Position numbers and translations under genes: made by a program. The notes beneath the pieces are model-generated. The model searched no databases and was not told the DNA's origin. It worked only from the letters and a program-made list of their open reading frames with translations. Below, in pieces: positions 1 to 8,842 of a DNA stretch of 64,000 bases. The stretch's first letter is position 1. Every line of letters begins with the position of its first letter. This DNA comes from Eubacterium sp. 14-2 (lineage in GTDB: Bacteria > Bacillota > Clostridia > Lachnospirales > Lachnospiraceae), in assembly GCF_000403845.2 (NCBI RefSeq), contig NZ_KE159567.1, positions 1,248,911 through 1,312,910 of the forward strand. The letters are read 5' to 3'.

Positions 1-144
1 GGATGCGTCGCCTGCGCCGCACATGCTGGCCACGGAACCTGCGATGGCAAAAACGCCGGTGAGGACGAAAGATGCTAATCCGCCGATGGAAGCGGCAAAA
101 ACGCCGCCGCCGAAGGCAGCAATAAGACATAATATGTTTATCAT
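1..144 (-). CDS. Small membrane protein, N-terminal part only
   Basis: The gene starts at an ATG at 144 behind a CAGGAGGTG ribosome binding site and runs off the left edge, so only 48 residues are visible. They form a glycine- and alanine-rich hydrophobic stretch (MINILCLIAAFGGGVFAASI...) that probably makes one or two membrane segments. It lies downstream of the cyclase, kinase and dehydrogenase genes on the same strand, but a 207-bp gap with a palindrome separates it from them, so it may have its own promoter. I do not recognise the family. A transport-related role is only a guess from its neighbours. Confidence 0.6.
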   Translation of the reverse strand, partial: MINILCLIAAFGGGVFAASIGGLASFVLTGVFAIAGSVASMCGAGDAS

Positions 145-181
145 AAGTAATGGCACCTCCTGTAATGGATAGTAATATGGT

Positions 182-195
182 CAGGTATATACCTG
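182..195. promoter_or_regulatory. 14-bp perfect palindrome, candidate operator
   Basis: CAGGTATATACCTG is its own reverse complement and is followed directly by a second GTATATAC. It lies about 40 bp upstream of the membrane-protein start at 144. The TATACC/GGTATA core resembles the palindrome at 3515-3532 upstream of the dehydrogenase, so one regulator (GntR-like or similar) may bind both. Seen directly as sequence; the regulator is inferred. Confidence 0.4.
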
Positions 196-351
196 TATAT
201 ACATAAAAGAAACTATTGATTTTATGGTCTGTTTGCGTTATACTTTACGGCGAAATCAGAAGCTGCAGCTCTGATTTTCATGCAAGGCACCTTTTTGTAA
301 ATGATATTCGTCAAAATGGAGTTTACGAAAGGGTGCTCTTCTGTTTTGGAT

Positions 352-1041
352 TTAATCTTCGATTTCAGCAATGCATACCACCTGGCTGGAATCCAGTCCT
401 TTGATTCTGAGAGGTGCATTGAAGAATCTTGTGATTTTTGCGCCTTTTGGAATTTCTGATAAATGCATGTCTTCCACACCGGTGACAAATTTTCCGGTAT
501 AATACCCAAGCATATGGCGGTGGCAGTCCGGGGGAAGTTCGCCTTCCGGGCATTTGGAGGAAGCAGAGCCGATGGCAAGGAAGTCCATGCCCACACCTTT
601 CAGGTTGGGGAATTCCTCTGTCAGGTAATCACCTGCATCCGGTGCGATGTAAGCGCCTTCGTTCTGGTAAAGGTTCTGGCTGGTATCTCGATACTGTTCC
701 ATTCCGGTACGGATCAGAGCAAAGGAAACTTCAGAAAGTGTGTCAGCAAAAGGCTCCAGGTCTGATTTGTGGATGCCCTCGGCAGGACCTTTGGGGATTT
801 CCAGCAGGGCTACTTTCGTATGGCAGAAATACTCTATGGGCAGTTCATTGATGTTCAGCCCGTCTTTTACGAAATGGCGGGGTGCATCCATGTGGGTGCC
901 GCAGTGGTTGGGCAGTTCTGAAGTGAAACTGCAGAACGGGCAGTCTTCTGACACATCAGTGCACTGCTTTACTTTGACAACAGGTTCTCCCGGCCATGCA
1001 TATCCTTCCGGGTCCAGCGGGTGTGATAAAAAAAGAAACAT
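352..1041 (-). CDS. Cyclase-family metal-dependent hydrolase
   Basis: A 229-residue protein of the cyclase/kynurenine-formamidase fold (Pfam Cyclase). The metal-binding signature HxGTHxDxPxH appears as HCGTHMDAPRHF around residues 47-58. Family members hydrolyse amide or lactone-like bonds with a divalent metal; the true substrate here is unknown. The start at 1041 has an AGGAGG eight bases upstream. It follows a four-carbon acid sugar kinase and a hydroxyacid dehydrogenase, so it may act on a lactone or acid in the same catabolic route. Kynurenine formamidase in the strict sense is less likely because no other tryptophan-degradation gene is nearby. Confidence 0.85.
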   Translation of the reverse strand: MFLFLSHPLDPEGYAWPGEPVVKVKQCTDVSEDCPFCSFTSELPNHCGTHMDAPRHFVKDGLNINELPIEYFCHTKVALLEIPKGPAEGIHKSDLEPFADTLSEVSFALIRTGMEQYRDTSQNLYQNEGAYIAPDAGDYLTEEFPNLKGVGMDFLAIGSASSKCPEGELPPDCHRHMLGYYTGKFVTGVEDMHLSEIPKGAKITRFFNAPLRIKGLDSSQVVCIAEIED

Positions 1042-1146
1042 AATAAATCCTCCTTATATATGATACAGTTCATATGGTTCCTGAAATTTTAAAGGGGGGG
1101 GGGCAGCCTGCGGAAAACGGAAGTCTTGTCTTTGGCAGGCAGTGCC

Positions 1147-2571
1147 TTATTTTTGCATTAAAATTTCAGCAGCTTCTTTCAGTGTGGAAATTTCTCCCAC
1201 ATTTCCAGGGAAAATAACGTAAGGTGTCAGCGGAAATTTGCTTTCCGCCCCGGTCTGCCATACAGGAATGCCGGGTTTAATCTGGCCCAGTACACTGGCT
1301 TTTTGGACAGCAAGGGCTTTTGTGCCTATATCAGAAGAGGTAATGCCTCCTTTTGCGATGACAAAGGCGGGGACTGCGGATAAATTTCCCACCAGGGACT
1401 GTACAGCGTCCGAGATTTTTACAGACAGCCGCAGGTCGTCTTCCCTGTCTCCGGTGTCAGCGGTAATCAGTGCTCTTGTGGTATAAACGCAGACTGTGGT
1501 TCCGGCTTTCAGATATTCTTCTTCCAGAGCAAGGCAGCGGGCCACCTCTTTGTTAAAAGCCTCTTCGTCTCTGACCAGTGTTGCGTCCAGTTCCACAAAT
1601 GCAATGTGGGAATTTTCCCTGAGCATTTCCAGCTGACGGGTGGTTTTTTCCGTATGGGAGCCCACAACGATAATACCTCCGTTGTCTGTTTCCTTTACCA
1701 CCATTTGCTTTTTGGTGAGCAGGGGCTGCTCAGATACGCCGCCCATGACTCTGACAATAGCGGCAGCGGTGCGGAACAGGAAGGTTTTGCCTTTGGCCAT
1801 GGCCCGGTACAGAGCGATACAGAATACTTTTATGTCAGCATAGTCAATGGCGTTTACAATGATTTTGTTAAAACCTGTGACTTCCATGAGCTGCTGTTCG
1901 ATGAGGTCGAGGCGCATTTCCCGCAGGTCTTTCAGGGAGATGGCAGTTACCGTTTCTTTCCGGTAAGCGCCTTTTGTTTTTTCTTCCACATATTCTTTCA
2001 GGTCAGAAGCAGTGTAGCCAAAGGTTTTGTCTCTGGCAAATTCTGTTTCCGCTGCAGGAACCAGCCTGTCACCGTCTTTCACATAATGGACGTCGTCAAT
2101 GGTGAAACGTCCTCCTTCTTTGAAGAACGGGCAGAGAATCTCGCCGTCCACAGGTTTTCCGGTGTTCTTTTCGAATGCCTCTTTCAGTATTGTGGTTTCC
2201 AGCGGATAATGGCCCCGGAGTGTGGAGTCGCTTCGGCTGATAAAAATGTATTCTTTTCCGGTTTCTCTGGAAACTTCATCTACAGCGGCTGCAATTTCCT
2301 TATGCACCTGTTCTGTCTGGGATGCTGTAAATCCTCTGGAATTTGTCAGTATGTAAAACAGCTTGTTTTCCTCCGCAAATCCCTGGGCAATGCTGTCTTT
2401 TGTCCAGCTGGTATATACGGAAATGTCGTGGACGGTCTGTACGCCGGTGGGGTCGTCGTCCAGTACCACAATTTTTCTGTTGTTTTGGGAAATCTCCTGC
2501 TCCAGGAGTGTGTCTGCCAGGGATTCGTCCAGGGGAGCGTAAGAATCCAGTACATCTGCATGCAATGACAT
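1147..2571 (-). CDS. Four-carbon acid sugar kinase family protein (DUF1537)
   Basis: 474 residues, the normal length for OtnK/DtnK-type kinases that phosphorylate threonate, erythronate or 3-oxo-tetronate using ATP. The N-terminal domain carries the family hallmark DDDPTGVQ near residue 38. The C-terminal nucleotide-binding domain carries AKGGITSSD near residue 410. The start has an AAAGGAGG site. It lies 14 bp downstream of the dehydrogenase gene, which suggests one transcript. The substrate cannot be told from sequence. The expected partner, a class II aldolase or PdxA2-type enzyme, is not in the window and might lie beyond the left edge. Confidence 0.9.
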   Translation of the reverse strand: MSLHADVLDSYAPLDESLADTLLEQEISQNNRKIVVLDDDPTGVQTVHDISVYTSWTKDSIAQGFAEENKLFYILTNSRGFTASQTEQVHKEIAAAVDEVSRETGKEYIFISRSDSTLRGHYPLETTILKEAFEKNTGKPVDGEILCPFFKEGGRFTIDDVHYVKDGDRLVPAAETEFARDKTFGYTASDLKEYVEEKTKGAYRKETVTAISLKDLREMRLDLIEQQLMEVTGFNKIIVNAIDYADIKVFCIALYRAMAKGKTFLFRTAAAIVRVMGGVSEQPLLTKKQMVVKETDNGGIIVVGSHTEKTTRQLEMLRENSHIAFVELDATLVRDEEAFNKEVARCLALEEEYLKAGTTVCVYTTRALITADTGDREDDLRLSVKISDAVQSLVGNLSAVPAFVIAKGGITSSDIGTKALAVQKASVLGQIKPGIPVWQTGAESKFPLTPYVIFPGNVGEISTLKEAAEILMQK

Positions 2572-2585
2572 GGGAAACCTCCTTT

Positions 2586-3479
2586 CTATTCTTCTGTTTT
2601 TTTCACCTGAACGTCAGCCAGTCCTTCAAAATACTGTACGATTCCGCCATGGTCATCGTTCATATGTCCGTGGATTTTCAGGGTCTGCAGGATTTCATAC
2701 AGCTGAGCGGAGTAGGGGATGGGTACGTCCAGGGAATGAGCGGTGTTCACCACATTTTTGATGTCCTTGTGATTGATGGATATTTTGCCTCCGGGTACGA
2801 AATTCCGTTCCACAATCATGGGGATTTTGGCATCCAGCACAGCGCTTCCGGCCAGTCCGCCCCGAATGGCGTGATATACATTTAAGGGATCCGCGCCGGC
2901 TTTTGTGGCCAGGACAAAGGCCTCGGATACAATGGCAATGGTGTTGTTGACAATAATCTGGTTGGCCAGCTTTGTGACAGAACCGCTGCCGCTGCCGCCA
3001 ATCAGCACTGCCGAAGAACCCATGATATTGAAACAGGGCATCAGAGCGTCAAAGTCTTTCTGGTCGCCTCCTGCCATAAAAGCCAGTGTTCCGTTGATGG
3101 CGCCGGGTTCGCCGCCGGATACGGGGGCGTCCACAAAACCCACCCCGATTTTGGCCAGCTCGTGATAGCATTCCTGGGATTCTACAGGAGTGACGGAACT
3201 CATATCACAGACAATGGTTCCGCTGGTCATGGCAGAGGCCAGTCCGCTTTTTCCGAACAGAACTTCTTTGGAAATGTCTCCATTGGGAAGGATCAGGAAA
3301 ATAATGCTGCACTGGGCGGCGATTTCCCCATAAGTACCGGCAGATGCACCGGCTGCTGTCACTTCTTCCACAGCCTCTTTGTTCAGGTCGTATACCAGCA
3401 GGTCAACCTTTTCTTTTAACAGGTTCAGGGCCATGGGTTTTCCCATAATGCCCAGACCGATAAAACCAACTTTACTCAT
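2586..3479 (-). CDS. NAD(P)-dependent oxidoreductase, 3-hydroxyisobutyrate dehydrogenase family
   Basis: 297 residues with an N-terminal Rossmann motif (GFIGLGIMGKPMA, residues 5-17), the family substrate motif DAPVSGGEPGA near residue 117 and the catalytic-lysine region KLANQ near residue 167. Relatives are 3-hydroxyisobutyrate dehydrogenase, tartronate semialdehyde reductase (GarR) and L-threonate dehydrogenase (LtnD). Adjacency to a four-carbon acid sugar kinase favours an LtnD-like role, oxidising a four-carbon sugar acid to the ketoacid the kinase phosphorylates. It is the first gene of this minus-strand operon. Confidence 0.88.
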   Translation of the reverse strand: MSKVGFIGLGIMGKPMALNLLKEKVDLLVYDLNKEAVEEVTAAGASAGTYGEIAAQCSIIFLILPNGDISKEVLFGKSGLASAMTSGTIVCDMSSVTPVESQECYHELAKIGVGFVDAPVSGGEPGAINGTLAFMAGGDQKDFDALMPCFNIMGSSAVLIGGSGSGSVTKLANQIIVNNTIAIVSEAFVLATKAGADPLNVYHAIRGGLAGSAVLDAKIPMIVERNFVPGGKISINHKDIKNVVNTAHSLDVPIPYSAQLYEILQTLKIHGHMNDDHGGIVQYFEGLADVQVKKTEE

Positions 3480-3514
3480 AACTTCCTCCTTTTTTATTTT
3501 ATAGGCTCATTATA

Positions 3515-3532
3515 CGATATACCGGTATATCG
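3515..3532. promoter_or_regulatory. 18-bp perfect palindrome upstream of the dehydrogenase operon
   Basis: CGATATACCGGTATATCG is a perfect inverted repeat 36 bp upstream of the first operon gene (start 3479). The position fits an operator for a sugar-acid-responsive repressor. It shares a TATACC/GGTATA core with the site at 182-195. No regulator gene lies beside it. Confidence 0.5.
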
Positions 3533-3586
3533 GTCAAGAGTTTTTTGCATTTTGTACAGAAAAAACGAAATTTTTTTTTGATTTTA

Positions 3587-3614
3587 TTGAAAAACTTATA
3601 AAAAGTGGTACAAT
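3587..3614 (+). promoter_or_regulatory. Sigma-A type promoter for the GGDEF/EAL gene
   Basis: TTGAAA (3587-3592), a 16-bp spacer and TACAAT (3609-3614) lie about 57 bp upstream of the likely start codon. This is a good match to a housekeeping promoter. Confidence 0.55.
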
Positions 3615-3671
3615 TAAGGTAAGTATTTATGAAACACAGGATAGAAGTGAGAAAAGATGTGGAGCAAAGTT

Positions 3672-5351
3672 ATGGAGAAAAAAGCGTCGTTTAATCTTGC
3701 GGGAAAAGAAGAATTTGAGTATATTATGGAAGTATTTGGCAGATGTACCGATGACTATCTGTTTTTGCTGGATCTGGACGAAGATGAGTACAGTATTTCC
3801 CAACGTGCGCTGGAAAAGTTTGATTTGCCTTCCGCACATTTTTCCAATGCAGGAAAAGTGTTGGAGCAGGTAATTTATCCGGAGGATTTTCCGGCTTTAT
3901 CGGAAGATCTGGACCGTCTGAAATATATGGGCGGGACGGAACATGATATGGAATACCGATGGATGGACCGGGAGGGGCGCCTGGTCTGGATCAGCTGCCG
4001 CGGTGTGGTAATTCAGGATACCAGGGAAATGAGCCGGATGCTGGTGGGAAGAATTACGGAAATCGGAAGCAAGCGCAAGGCAGATGATGTGACGGGACTG
4101 TTTGCGGAACGTCAGTTTCAGCTGGATTATAAGAAAATCAGGAAGAAAGGAAGACGGGGAACGCTGCTTCGCATCGGCGTGGATAATTTTAAGGAAGTGA
4201 ATGAGCGCTATGGGATAGAGGTGGGAGACGGTGTTCTGAAAATGATTGCCCAGTGTATGGAGCAGGTCAGCGGAACAGAACGCTGCTATAAAGTAAACGG
4301 AGACGAATTTCTGGTACTGCTTATGGAAGATGACGTGCAGGAGGCCCGGAAGAAATATCACCAGGTCCGGATTCTGATTGAAGAACAGCGCAGGGAGCAG
4401 GGATACCGGAACTTTTATACCATTTCTTCCGGCGTGGTGGGATTTTCCAGTGAAGAGCTGGATTTTGAGGATTTGAGCAATTATTCTGAATTTGCGCTGG
4501 GCATGGCCAAGAAAAACGGCAAGAACTGTTCTTATATTTTCCGGGAGGAAGATTATAAGGCTTATATGAAGAGTCTGGATATTCAGGAGAAGCTCCGTTA
4601 TGCGGTGAATCACGGGTTCGAAGGATTTGAAGTGTTTTATCAGCCCATTATTTCCGTGAAGACAGAACAGATTGTGGGTGCGGAGGCATTGCTTCGGTTT
4701 TCCTGTGGAGAATACGGAATGCTTTCCCCGGGAATTTTCATTCCCATTCTGGAGGAGAGCGGCCTGATTATTCCGGTGGGAGAGTGGGTGTATCAGACTG
4801 CCATGCGTCAGGGGATGGAGTGGCAGGAAATGATACCGAATTTCCGCATCAATATCAATCTTTCTTTTATTCAGATCTGCAAGTCGGATGTGGTAAGCGG
4901 AATTATGGCGGCAATTCGGGAGCTGGGCATCAATCCGGGAACGGTACTGTTTGAATTTACCGAAAGCGGGATGATTTCCTATGATGATTCGGTGCAGCGG
5001 CTGCTGGATGTGCTGAATGAGAATCAGGTCAAGATTGCGCTGGATGATTTTGGGACGGGTTATTCTTCCCTTGCTTATCTGAAGAATCTCCGGGTGAATC
5101 TGCTGAAACTGGACCGGAGCTTTACCTCTAAGGCGGTCTCCAGTGATTTTGACTATAAGCTGATCGGGCATATTGTGGACATGGCCCACAGTATAGGGAT
5201 GGGAGTCTGCTTTGAGGGGATTGAGACAGAAGAAGAACTGACAAAGCTGCGTATGCTGAGTCCCGATTATATTCAGGGTTTTTATTACGGAAAGCCGGTG
5301 GACCGGCAGAAGTTTTATGAGCAGAATATTAGGAGTTTCAGTAATGCCTGA
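3672..5351 (+). CDS. PAS-like/GGDEF/EAL cyclic-di-GMP protein
   Basis: 559 residues from the ATG at 3672, which has GGAG seven bases upstream; an in-frame ATG at 3657 has a poorer site. An N-terminal PAS-like sensory region (about 5-130) is followed by a GGDEF domain and an EAL domain. The diguanylate cyclase signature reads NGDEF (209-213), losing the first glycine. The EAL domain keeps the phosphodiesterase residues: EAL at 338-340, DDFGTGYS at 458-465, a lysine at 479 and EGIET near 515. The protein is therefore predicted mainly to degrade c-di-GMP, with the GGDEF domain sensory or weakly active. No transmembrane segment is apparent, so it should be cytoplasmic. Confidence 0.9.
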   Translation: MEKKASFNLAGKEEFEYIMEVFGRCTDDYLFLLDLDEDEYSISQRALEKFDLPSAHFSNAGKVLEQVIYPEDFPALSEDLDRLKYMGGTEHDMEYRWMDREGRLVWISCRGVVIQDTREMSRMLVGRITEIGSKRKADDVTGLFAERQFQLDYKKIRKKGRRGTLLRIGVDNFKEVNERYGIEVGDGVLKMIAQCMEQVSGTERCYKVNGDEFLVLLMEDDVQEARKKYHQVRILIEEQRREQGYRNFYTISSGVVGFSSEELDFEDLSNYSEFALGMAKKNGKNCSYIFREEDYKAYMKSLDIQEKLRYAVNHGFEGFEVFYQPIISVKTEQIVGAEALLRFSCGEYGMLSPGIFIPILEESGLIIPVGEWVYQTAMRQGMEWQEMIPNFRININLSFIQICKSDVVSGIMAAIRELGINPGTVLFEFTESGMISYDDSVQRLLDVLNENQVKIALDDFGTGYSSLAYLKNLRVNLLKLDRSFTSKAVSSDFDYKLIGHIVDMAHSIGMGVCFEGIETEEELTKLRMLSPDYIQGFYYGKPVDRQKFYEQNIRSFSNA

Positions 5352-5399
5352 ATTTCATAAAGCTCATATTCATATATATCAGAAATTGAGGTATCATTT

Positions 5400-5843
5400 A
5401 TGAAAATCATGAAAAAATTCGTGACATTTATCACGATTATTGCTGTGGTTTTTGTACTGGTGGTACCTGTGCAGGATGAGGCCGGGGCGAAATCAGCCCC
5501 GAAACTGAATAAGACAAAAGTTACTCTGGATCTGGCCGGGAAAAAAACAAAGACATACCAGTTAAAGGTTAAAGGTGCAACAGGAAAAATCACTGTGAAA
5601 AATACCCATAAACACCATTGGGCGCCCTATTTTGAATATGAGCCGAAAAATATATTTGGTTTTGTCTGTTACTGTGGGAAAGTCTTTTCAACTGGGGAAG
5701 AATGGGAGCAGCACAGCCAGGAGGAGATAATGGCGCTGTTCGCCACCGGAGACCCGGATATCATATGTAATACTCCCCTGCAGCACAATGGGTTTGCTAC
5801 AGGTAAGGCTGTGGCCGATTTGAGTGAATATTGTATTGTGTAA
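5400..5843 (+). CDS. Secreted protein with Cys/His zinc-site-like motif
   Basis: 147 residues with a clear signal peptide (residues 1-30, ending near GAKSAP). A lysine-rich segment resembling the start of a bacterial Ig-like fold follows. The C-terminal half contains HKHHW and then CYCGKVFSTGEEWEQH, a Cys-x-Cys...His pattern like a zinc-finger remnant often seen in exported proteins of this family. The function is unknown. It stands alone between the c-di-GMP gene and a terminator. It could be a truncated relative of larger Ig-domain surface proteins. Confidence 0.65.
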   Translation: MKIMKKFVTFITIIAVVFVLVVPVQDEAGAKSAPKLNKTKVTLDLAGKKTKTYQLKVKGATGKITVKNTHKHHWAPYFEYEPKNIFGFVCYCGKVFSTGEEWEQHSQEEIMALFATGDPDIICNTPLQHNGFATGKAVADLSEYCIV

Positions 5844-5887
5844 GAAGCCAGGTCCTTCATAAATGAGGAACCGGGCTTCCTTTTTTA
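5844..5887 (+). terminator. Rho-independent terminator
   Basis: A strong hairpin (GAAGCCAGGTCCTTCA paired with TGAGGAACCGGGCTTC) starting at the stop codon of the secreted-protein gene is followed by a run of seven T. Confidence 0.85.
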
Positions 5888-6035
5888 TTCTTCTACAGGA
5901 AAAACCTTGTCACGCTAATGCGTGAAAGTGTTTTCCTGTAGAAGAATAAAGCTCTTATTGCACTGCGGCGAATCTGAAGTATGTCGCAAAGCGACCCGCC
6001 GCAGGCGGAGAATCCTGCAAAGCAGCATTCTTTTT
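5887..6035. repeat. Dispersed intergenic hairpin repeat, copy 1
   Basis: A long imperfect palindrome begins with CTTCTACAGGAAAA and returns as TTTTCCTGTAGAAG. The loop contains CACGCTAATGCGTG. A GC-rich tail follows with GTCGCAAAGCGAC, CCGCCGCAGGCGG and a final hairpin ending in CATTCTTTTT. The same modules recur at 12701, 25290, 27530, 31529 and, in part, at 36398 and 56811. It separates two converging transcription units. Confidence 0.75.
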
Positions 6036-6059
6036 ATAAAATATTCTGTCAGACCAGGG

Positions 6060-7598
6060 TTACAGATATTTTTTTACAATTTCCAGAAAATCCTCGTGAT
6101 GTTCTGTTACAAACTGATGATAAGTCATGCTGCGGGAGGCAATTTCTGTTCCCAGTTCCACAAGAAATTCAGGAATTTCAGATTCCAGCATCAGGCCAAG
6201 TTCTGCGGCGAATGTTTCCTGGCCCTGGAATGGACAGCCCATTTCGTATATTGCAAAGGCCGGGCGCGGTCCATCCGGGGTCTGTCTGACGCCGCCGCGA
6301 AAGCCCAGGGAAGCAATCTGGTGGCCGGAGCAGGAGGAGGGGCAGCCGGAAATATGGATTTTGGGCAGTACCCCGTCGGGGAAATGTTCCTGCCGGACAC
6401 GTTTCAGGCAGGCGGCCAGCAGAGCCTGGGAATCTCTGGCGCCAATCTGGCAGATGGAGGCGCCGATACAGGACACAGAAGTCTCGAATAAAGTTTCTGC
6501 GCTGTCTCTGGTCAGGGACAGCAGTTTTTCTCCTTCGGAGCCGGTCAGGTTGAGAATGTAAAGACTCTGATCCGGAGAAATCCGCAGCACCACGTCCTCC
6601 ATGGGAAGGATGGCGTTGTACAGACTGCGGAAAAACTCAGGGTCCGGGCTGCCGCCCGGAGGATGGTAATGCAGGGCGTAGAGCCCCTCCTGTTTCTGGG
6701 GAATCATGCGGGGATGCCGGGGCCTGTGACCATCTCCCTGTTTGGTGTATGCAGGAACAGGAGGATGAATATCCAGACGTTCTTTGGAATATGCCTGAGA
6801 CAGTTTCTCCTGAAATGCCTGAATATAACCTTCGCATCCCAGAGTATCCTGCATAAAGCGGGTGCGGGATTTTCCCCGGTTCTCATAGTTTCCGTAAGTG
6901 ACAAAGGTATCCACCATTGCTTTGATACAGTAAAGAATTTCAGAAGGCTTCACATCAGAAGCCACCAGAGCCCCCATACGGGGTTCCCGGCCCAGCCCTC
7001 CGGCGCTGTATACATCAAAAGTATTCCGCTCTGTGGCTACAAAGCCCAGGTCCCGGAAGGTGGCATGGGTGATGTTTTCCTGAGAACTGGAAAAGCATAC
7101 TTTTAATTTTCGGGGAAGTTTTACCGTGTGGATAAATCCCAGCAGATAGTCAGAAGCGGCCTTTGCATAGGGGAGAACATCAAAATATTCCCCTTTCTGT
7201 ACGCCGGAAAGAGGTGAACACATGACGTTTCTGGGATAGTCGCCCCCTCCGCCCCTGGTGATAATGCCCTGATCAAAAGATTCTTCTATCAGGGCGCAGA
7301 CCTGTGCTTCTGAGAGATTGTGAAACTGGAGACTCTGGCAGGTGGAAAAATGTACCAGTGAAATTTTATATTTTTCGATGCTTTCTGCGATAAACAGAAG
7401 CTGGTCTTTTTGGATTTCCCCGCCGGTCAGACGCAGACGAAGCATACTGGAGGCGCCGCCTCTCTGGGCATAACTTCCGAAACCTCCGGAAAATCGCTTG
7501 TATTGGGCGATATTTATGTCTTTTCGGTAAAATTTTTCTGTCATTTCGCGGAATTCCTTTAAATCTTCCCGGAATTCTTCAACATAATCTTTGGGCAT
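6060..7598 (-). CDS. Siroheme nitrite/sulfite reductase hemoprotein
   Basis: 512 residues from the ATG at 7598, which has a CAGGAGGTC site; the open frame extends further upstream but without homology. It has the ferredoxin-like half domains of the nitrite/sulfite reductase family. The siroheme/4Fe-4S cysteines are in the form C-x5-C (377, 383) and C-x3-C (419, 423, in SGCPSSCSGH). It should transfer six electrons to sulfite (giving sulfide) or nitrite (giving ammonia) in the cytoplasm. The LysR gene lies upstream on the same strand and a second siroheme reductase lies across the divergent promoter. The sulfur genes around it favour sulfite as substrate. Confidence 0.85.
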   Translation of the reverse strand: MPKDYVEEFREDLKEFREMTEKFYRKDINIAQYKRFSGGFGSYAQRGGASSMLRLRLTGGEIQKDQLLFIAESIEKYKISLVHFSTCQSLQFHNLSEAQVCALIEESFDQGIITRGGGGDYPRNVMCSPLSGVQKGEYFDVLPYAKAASDYLLGFIHTVKLPRKLKVCFSSSQENITHATFRDLGFVATERNTFDVYSAGGLGREPRMGALVASDVKPSEILYCIKAMVDTFVTYGNYENRGKSRTRFMQDTLGCEGYIQAFQEKLSQAYSKERLDIHPPVPAYTKQGDGHRPRHPRMIPQKQEGLYALHYHPPGGSPDPEFFRSLYNAILPMEDVVLRISPDQSLYILNLTGSEGEKLLSLTRDSAETLFETSVSCIGASICQIGARDSQALLAACLKRVRQEHFPDGVLPKIHISGCPSSCSGHQIASLGFRGGVRQTPDGPRPAFAIYEMGCPFQGQETFAAELGLMLESEIPEFLVELGTEIASRSMTYHQFVTEHHEDFLEIVKKYL

Positions 7599-7723
7599 AA
7601 TGACCTCCTGTGATATATAGGATGACAATAATACAGATATGGAAACAGTGTTCCCATATCTGCAGAATTTAACCGGAAAGATGAAACAGAAAATTTTTAC
7701 ATGTTTTGCCGAAACTGAGGAGG

Positions 7724-8614
7724 TCATACCTGCTCCTGGGGCAGGGATTCTACAAGATGAATGAAATCCTGCATCTGAGAAGTAACAGGTCTGCACTGGT
7801 TATGACAGAGATAAAAGTATCGCTTCATGGATACATTTTCCAGAAGCAGGCAGCGAATATCGCCGTTTTCCACATATTCTGAAATACAGCGCCGGGACAG
7901 GACGCCGAGGCCCAGATTATGGCGTACCGCATCCACAATGCCGCAGCGGCTGCTGCATTCCCACCTGGTTACAAAGGGAATGTGATGGGTCAGCATGATA
8001 TTTTCAAAAATGGCGCGGGTGCCGCTGCCTTTTTCCCGCATGATGAAATTCTGATGCCGCAGGTCTTCAATGGTTATGGAATTTCTGCCCGCAAAGGGAT
8101 GCCTGTTTCCGCAGATTACACACAGAGAATCTTCAATCACAGGCTCTGTCATAATTTCCTGCCGGACAATGATTCCCTCCACCAGGGCAATGTCCAGTTC
8201 ATTATTAATCATCCGGTGTTCGATGATTTTGGTATTGTCCACAAAGACGGTTACGTCAATGTCAGGATGCTGGCGGTTCAGTTCTTCCACCAGTGTGCCC
8301 ATCATGGTATTGCCGATGGTGAGGGTGGCGCCCACCCGCAGTGTGCGCAGGGAATTGGCATGTTTCATGGACTGTTCCAGATGTTCGTGGCTTGCAATAA
8401 TTTCTCTGGCGCTGTCTAACAGAAGCATGCCTGCCGGGGTGATTTTCAGCTCCCTGGGGAACCGTTCGAACAGTCTGGTCTGATATTCGTTTTCCAGATC
8501 CGAAATAATCTGGCTTACAGTGGGCTGGGAAATGTACAGGCGTCTGGCAGCTTCACTCATCTTTTTATATTCTACCACCGCAATAAAGGTTTTCAGTTGT
8601 TTTAAAGTAGCCAT
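7724..8614 (-). CDS. LysR-family transcriptional regulator of the sulfite locus
   Basis: 296 residues: an N-terminal winged helix-turn-helix (MSEAARRLYISQPTVSQII around 19-37) and a periplasmic-binding-like effector domain. The start has GGAGG upstream. It diverges from the flavoprotein/reductase/exporter operon and precedes the hemoprotein gene, the usual arrangement for a LysR activator of flanking genes. LysR proteins next to yeiH-type exporters (such as YeiE) are known to respond to sulfite; the same effector is inferred here. A palindrome matching a LysR box lies in the shared intergenic region. Confidence 0.9.
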   Translation of the reverse strand: MATLKQLKTFIAVVEYKKMSEAARRLYISQPTVSQIISDLENEYQTRLFERFPRELKITPAGMLLLDSAREIIASHEHLEQSMKHANSLRTLRVGATLTIGNTMMGTLVEELNRQHPDIDVTVFVDNTKIIEHRMINNELDIALVEGIIVRQEIMTEPVIEDSLCVICGNRHPFAGRNSITIEDLRHQNFIMREKGSGTRAIFENIMLTHHIPFVTRWECSSRCGIVDAVRHNLGLGVLSRRCISEYVENGDIRCLLLENVSMKRYFYLCHNQCRPVTSQMQDFIHLVESLPQEQV

Positions 8615-8726
8615 GGTGACTCCTCCGTTTTTCTTTTTTATTCCTCCGATTATAACTGTCGAGTAAAATATCCTGTCATGTGTTGTCCCATGTGATCATA
8701 TAAATAGCGATGAAGATAATATGTCT

Positions 8727-8804
8727 ATAGGATAATGCCTATGGTACTGTTTGAATTTTACTATTTTACGCGGAATTTAACAAGTGCTATCATAAAAATA
8801 TAGA
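8727..8804 (+). promoter_or_regulatory. LysR-box palindrome and promoter for the flavoprotein operon
   Basis: ATAGG-N6-CCTAT (8727-8742) is a dyad of the LysR T-N11-A type. About 35 bp downstream lie TTAACA (8777-8782), a 16-bp spacer and TATAGA (8799-8804), a plausible sigma-A promoter. A site just upstream of the -35 suits an activator. Confidence 0.5.
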
Positions 8805-8842
8805 AAATTTTGTCGATTTTCAATAGATTAAGGAGGTATGAA

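Noticed and set aside
1606-2568. 320-codon plus-strand frame across the kinase gene
   Set aside because: Antisense of a well-supported four-carbon acid sugar kinase; no ribosome site.
3897-5189. Long minus-strand open frame of 430 codons
   Set aside because: It is the antisense shadow of the GGDEF/EAL gene; composition is biased (His/Gln/Ile-rich) and no domain is seen.
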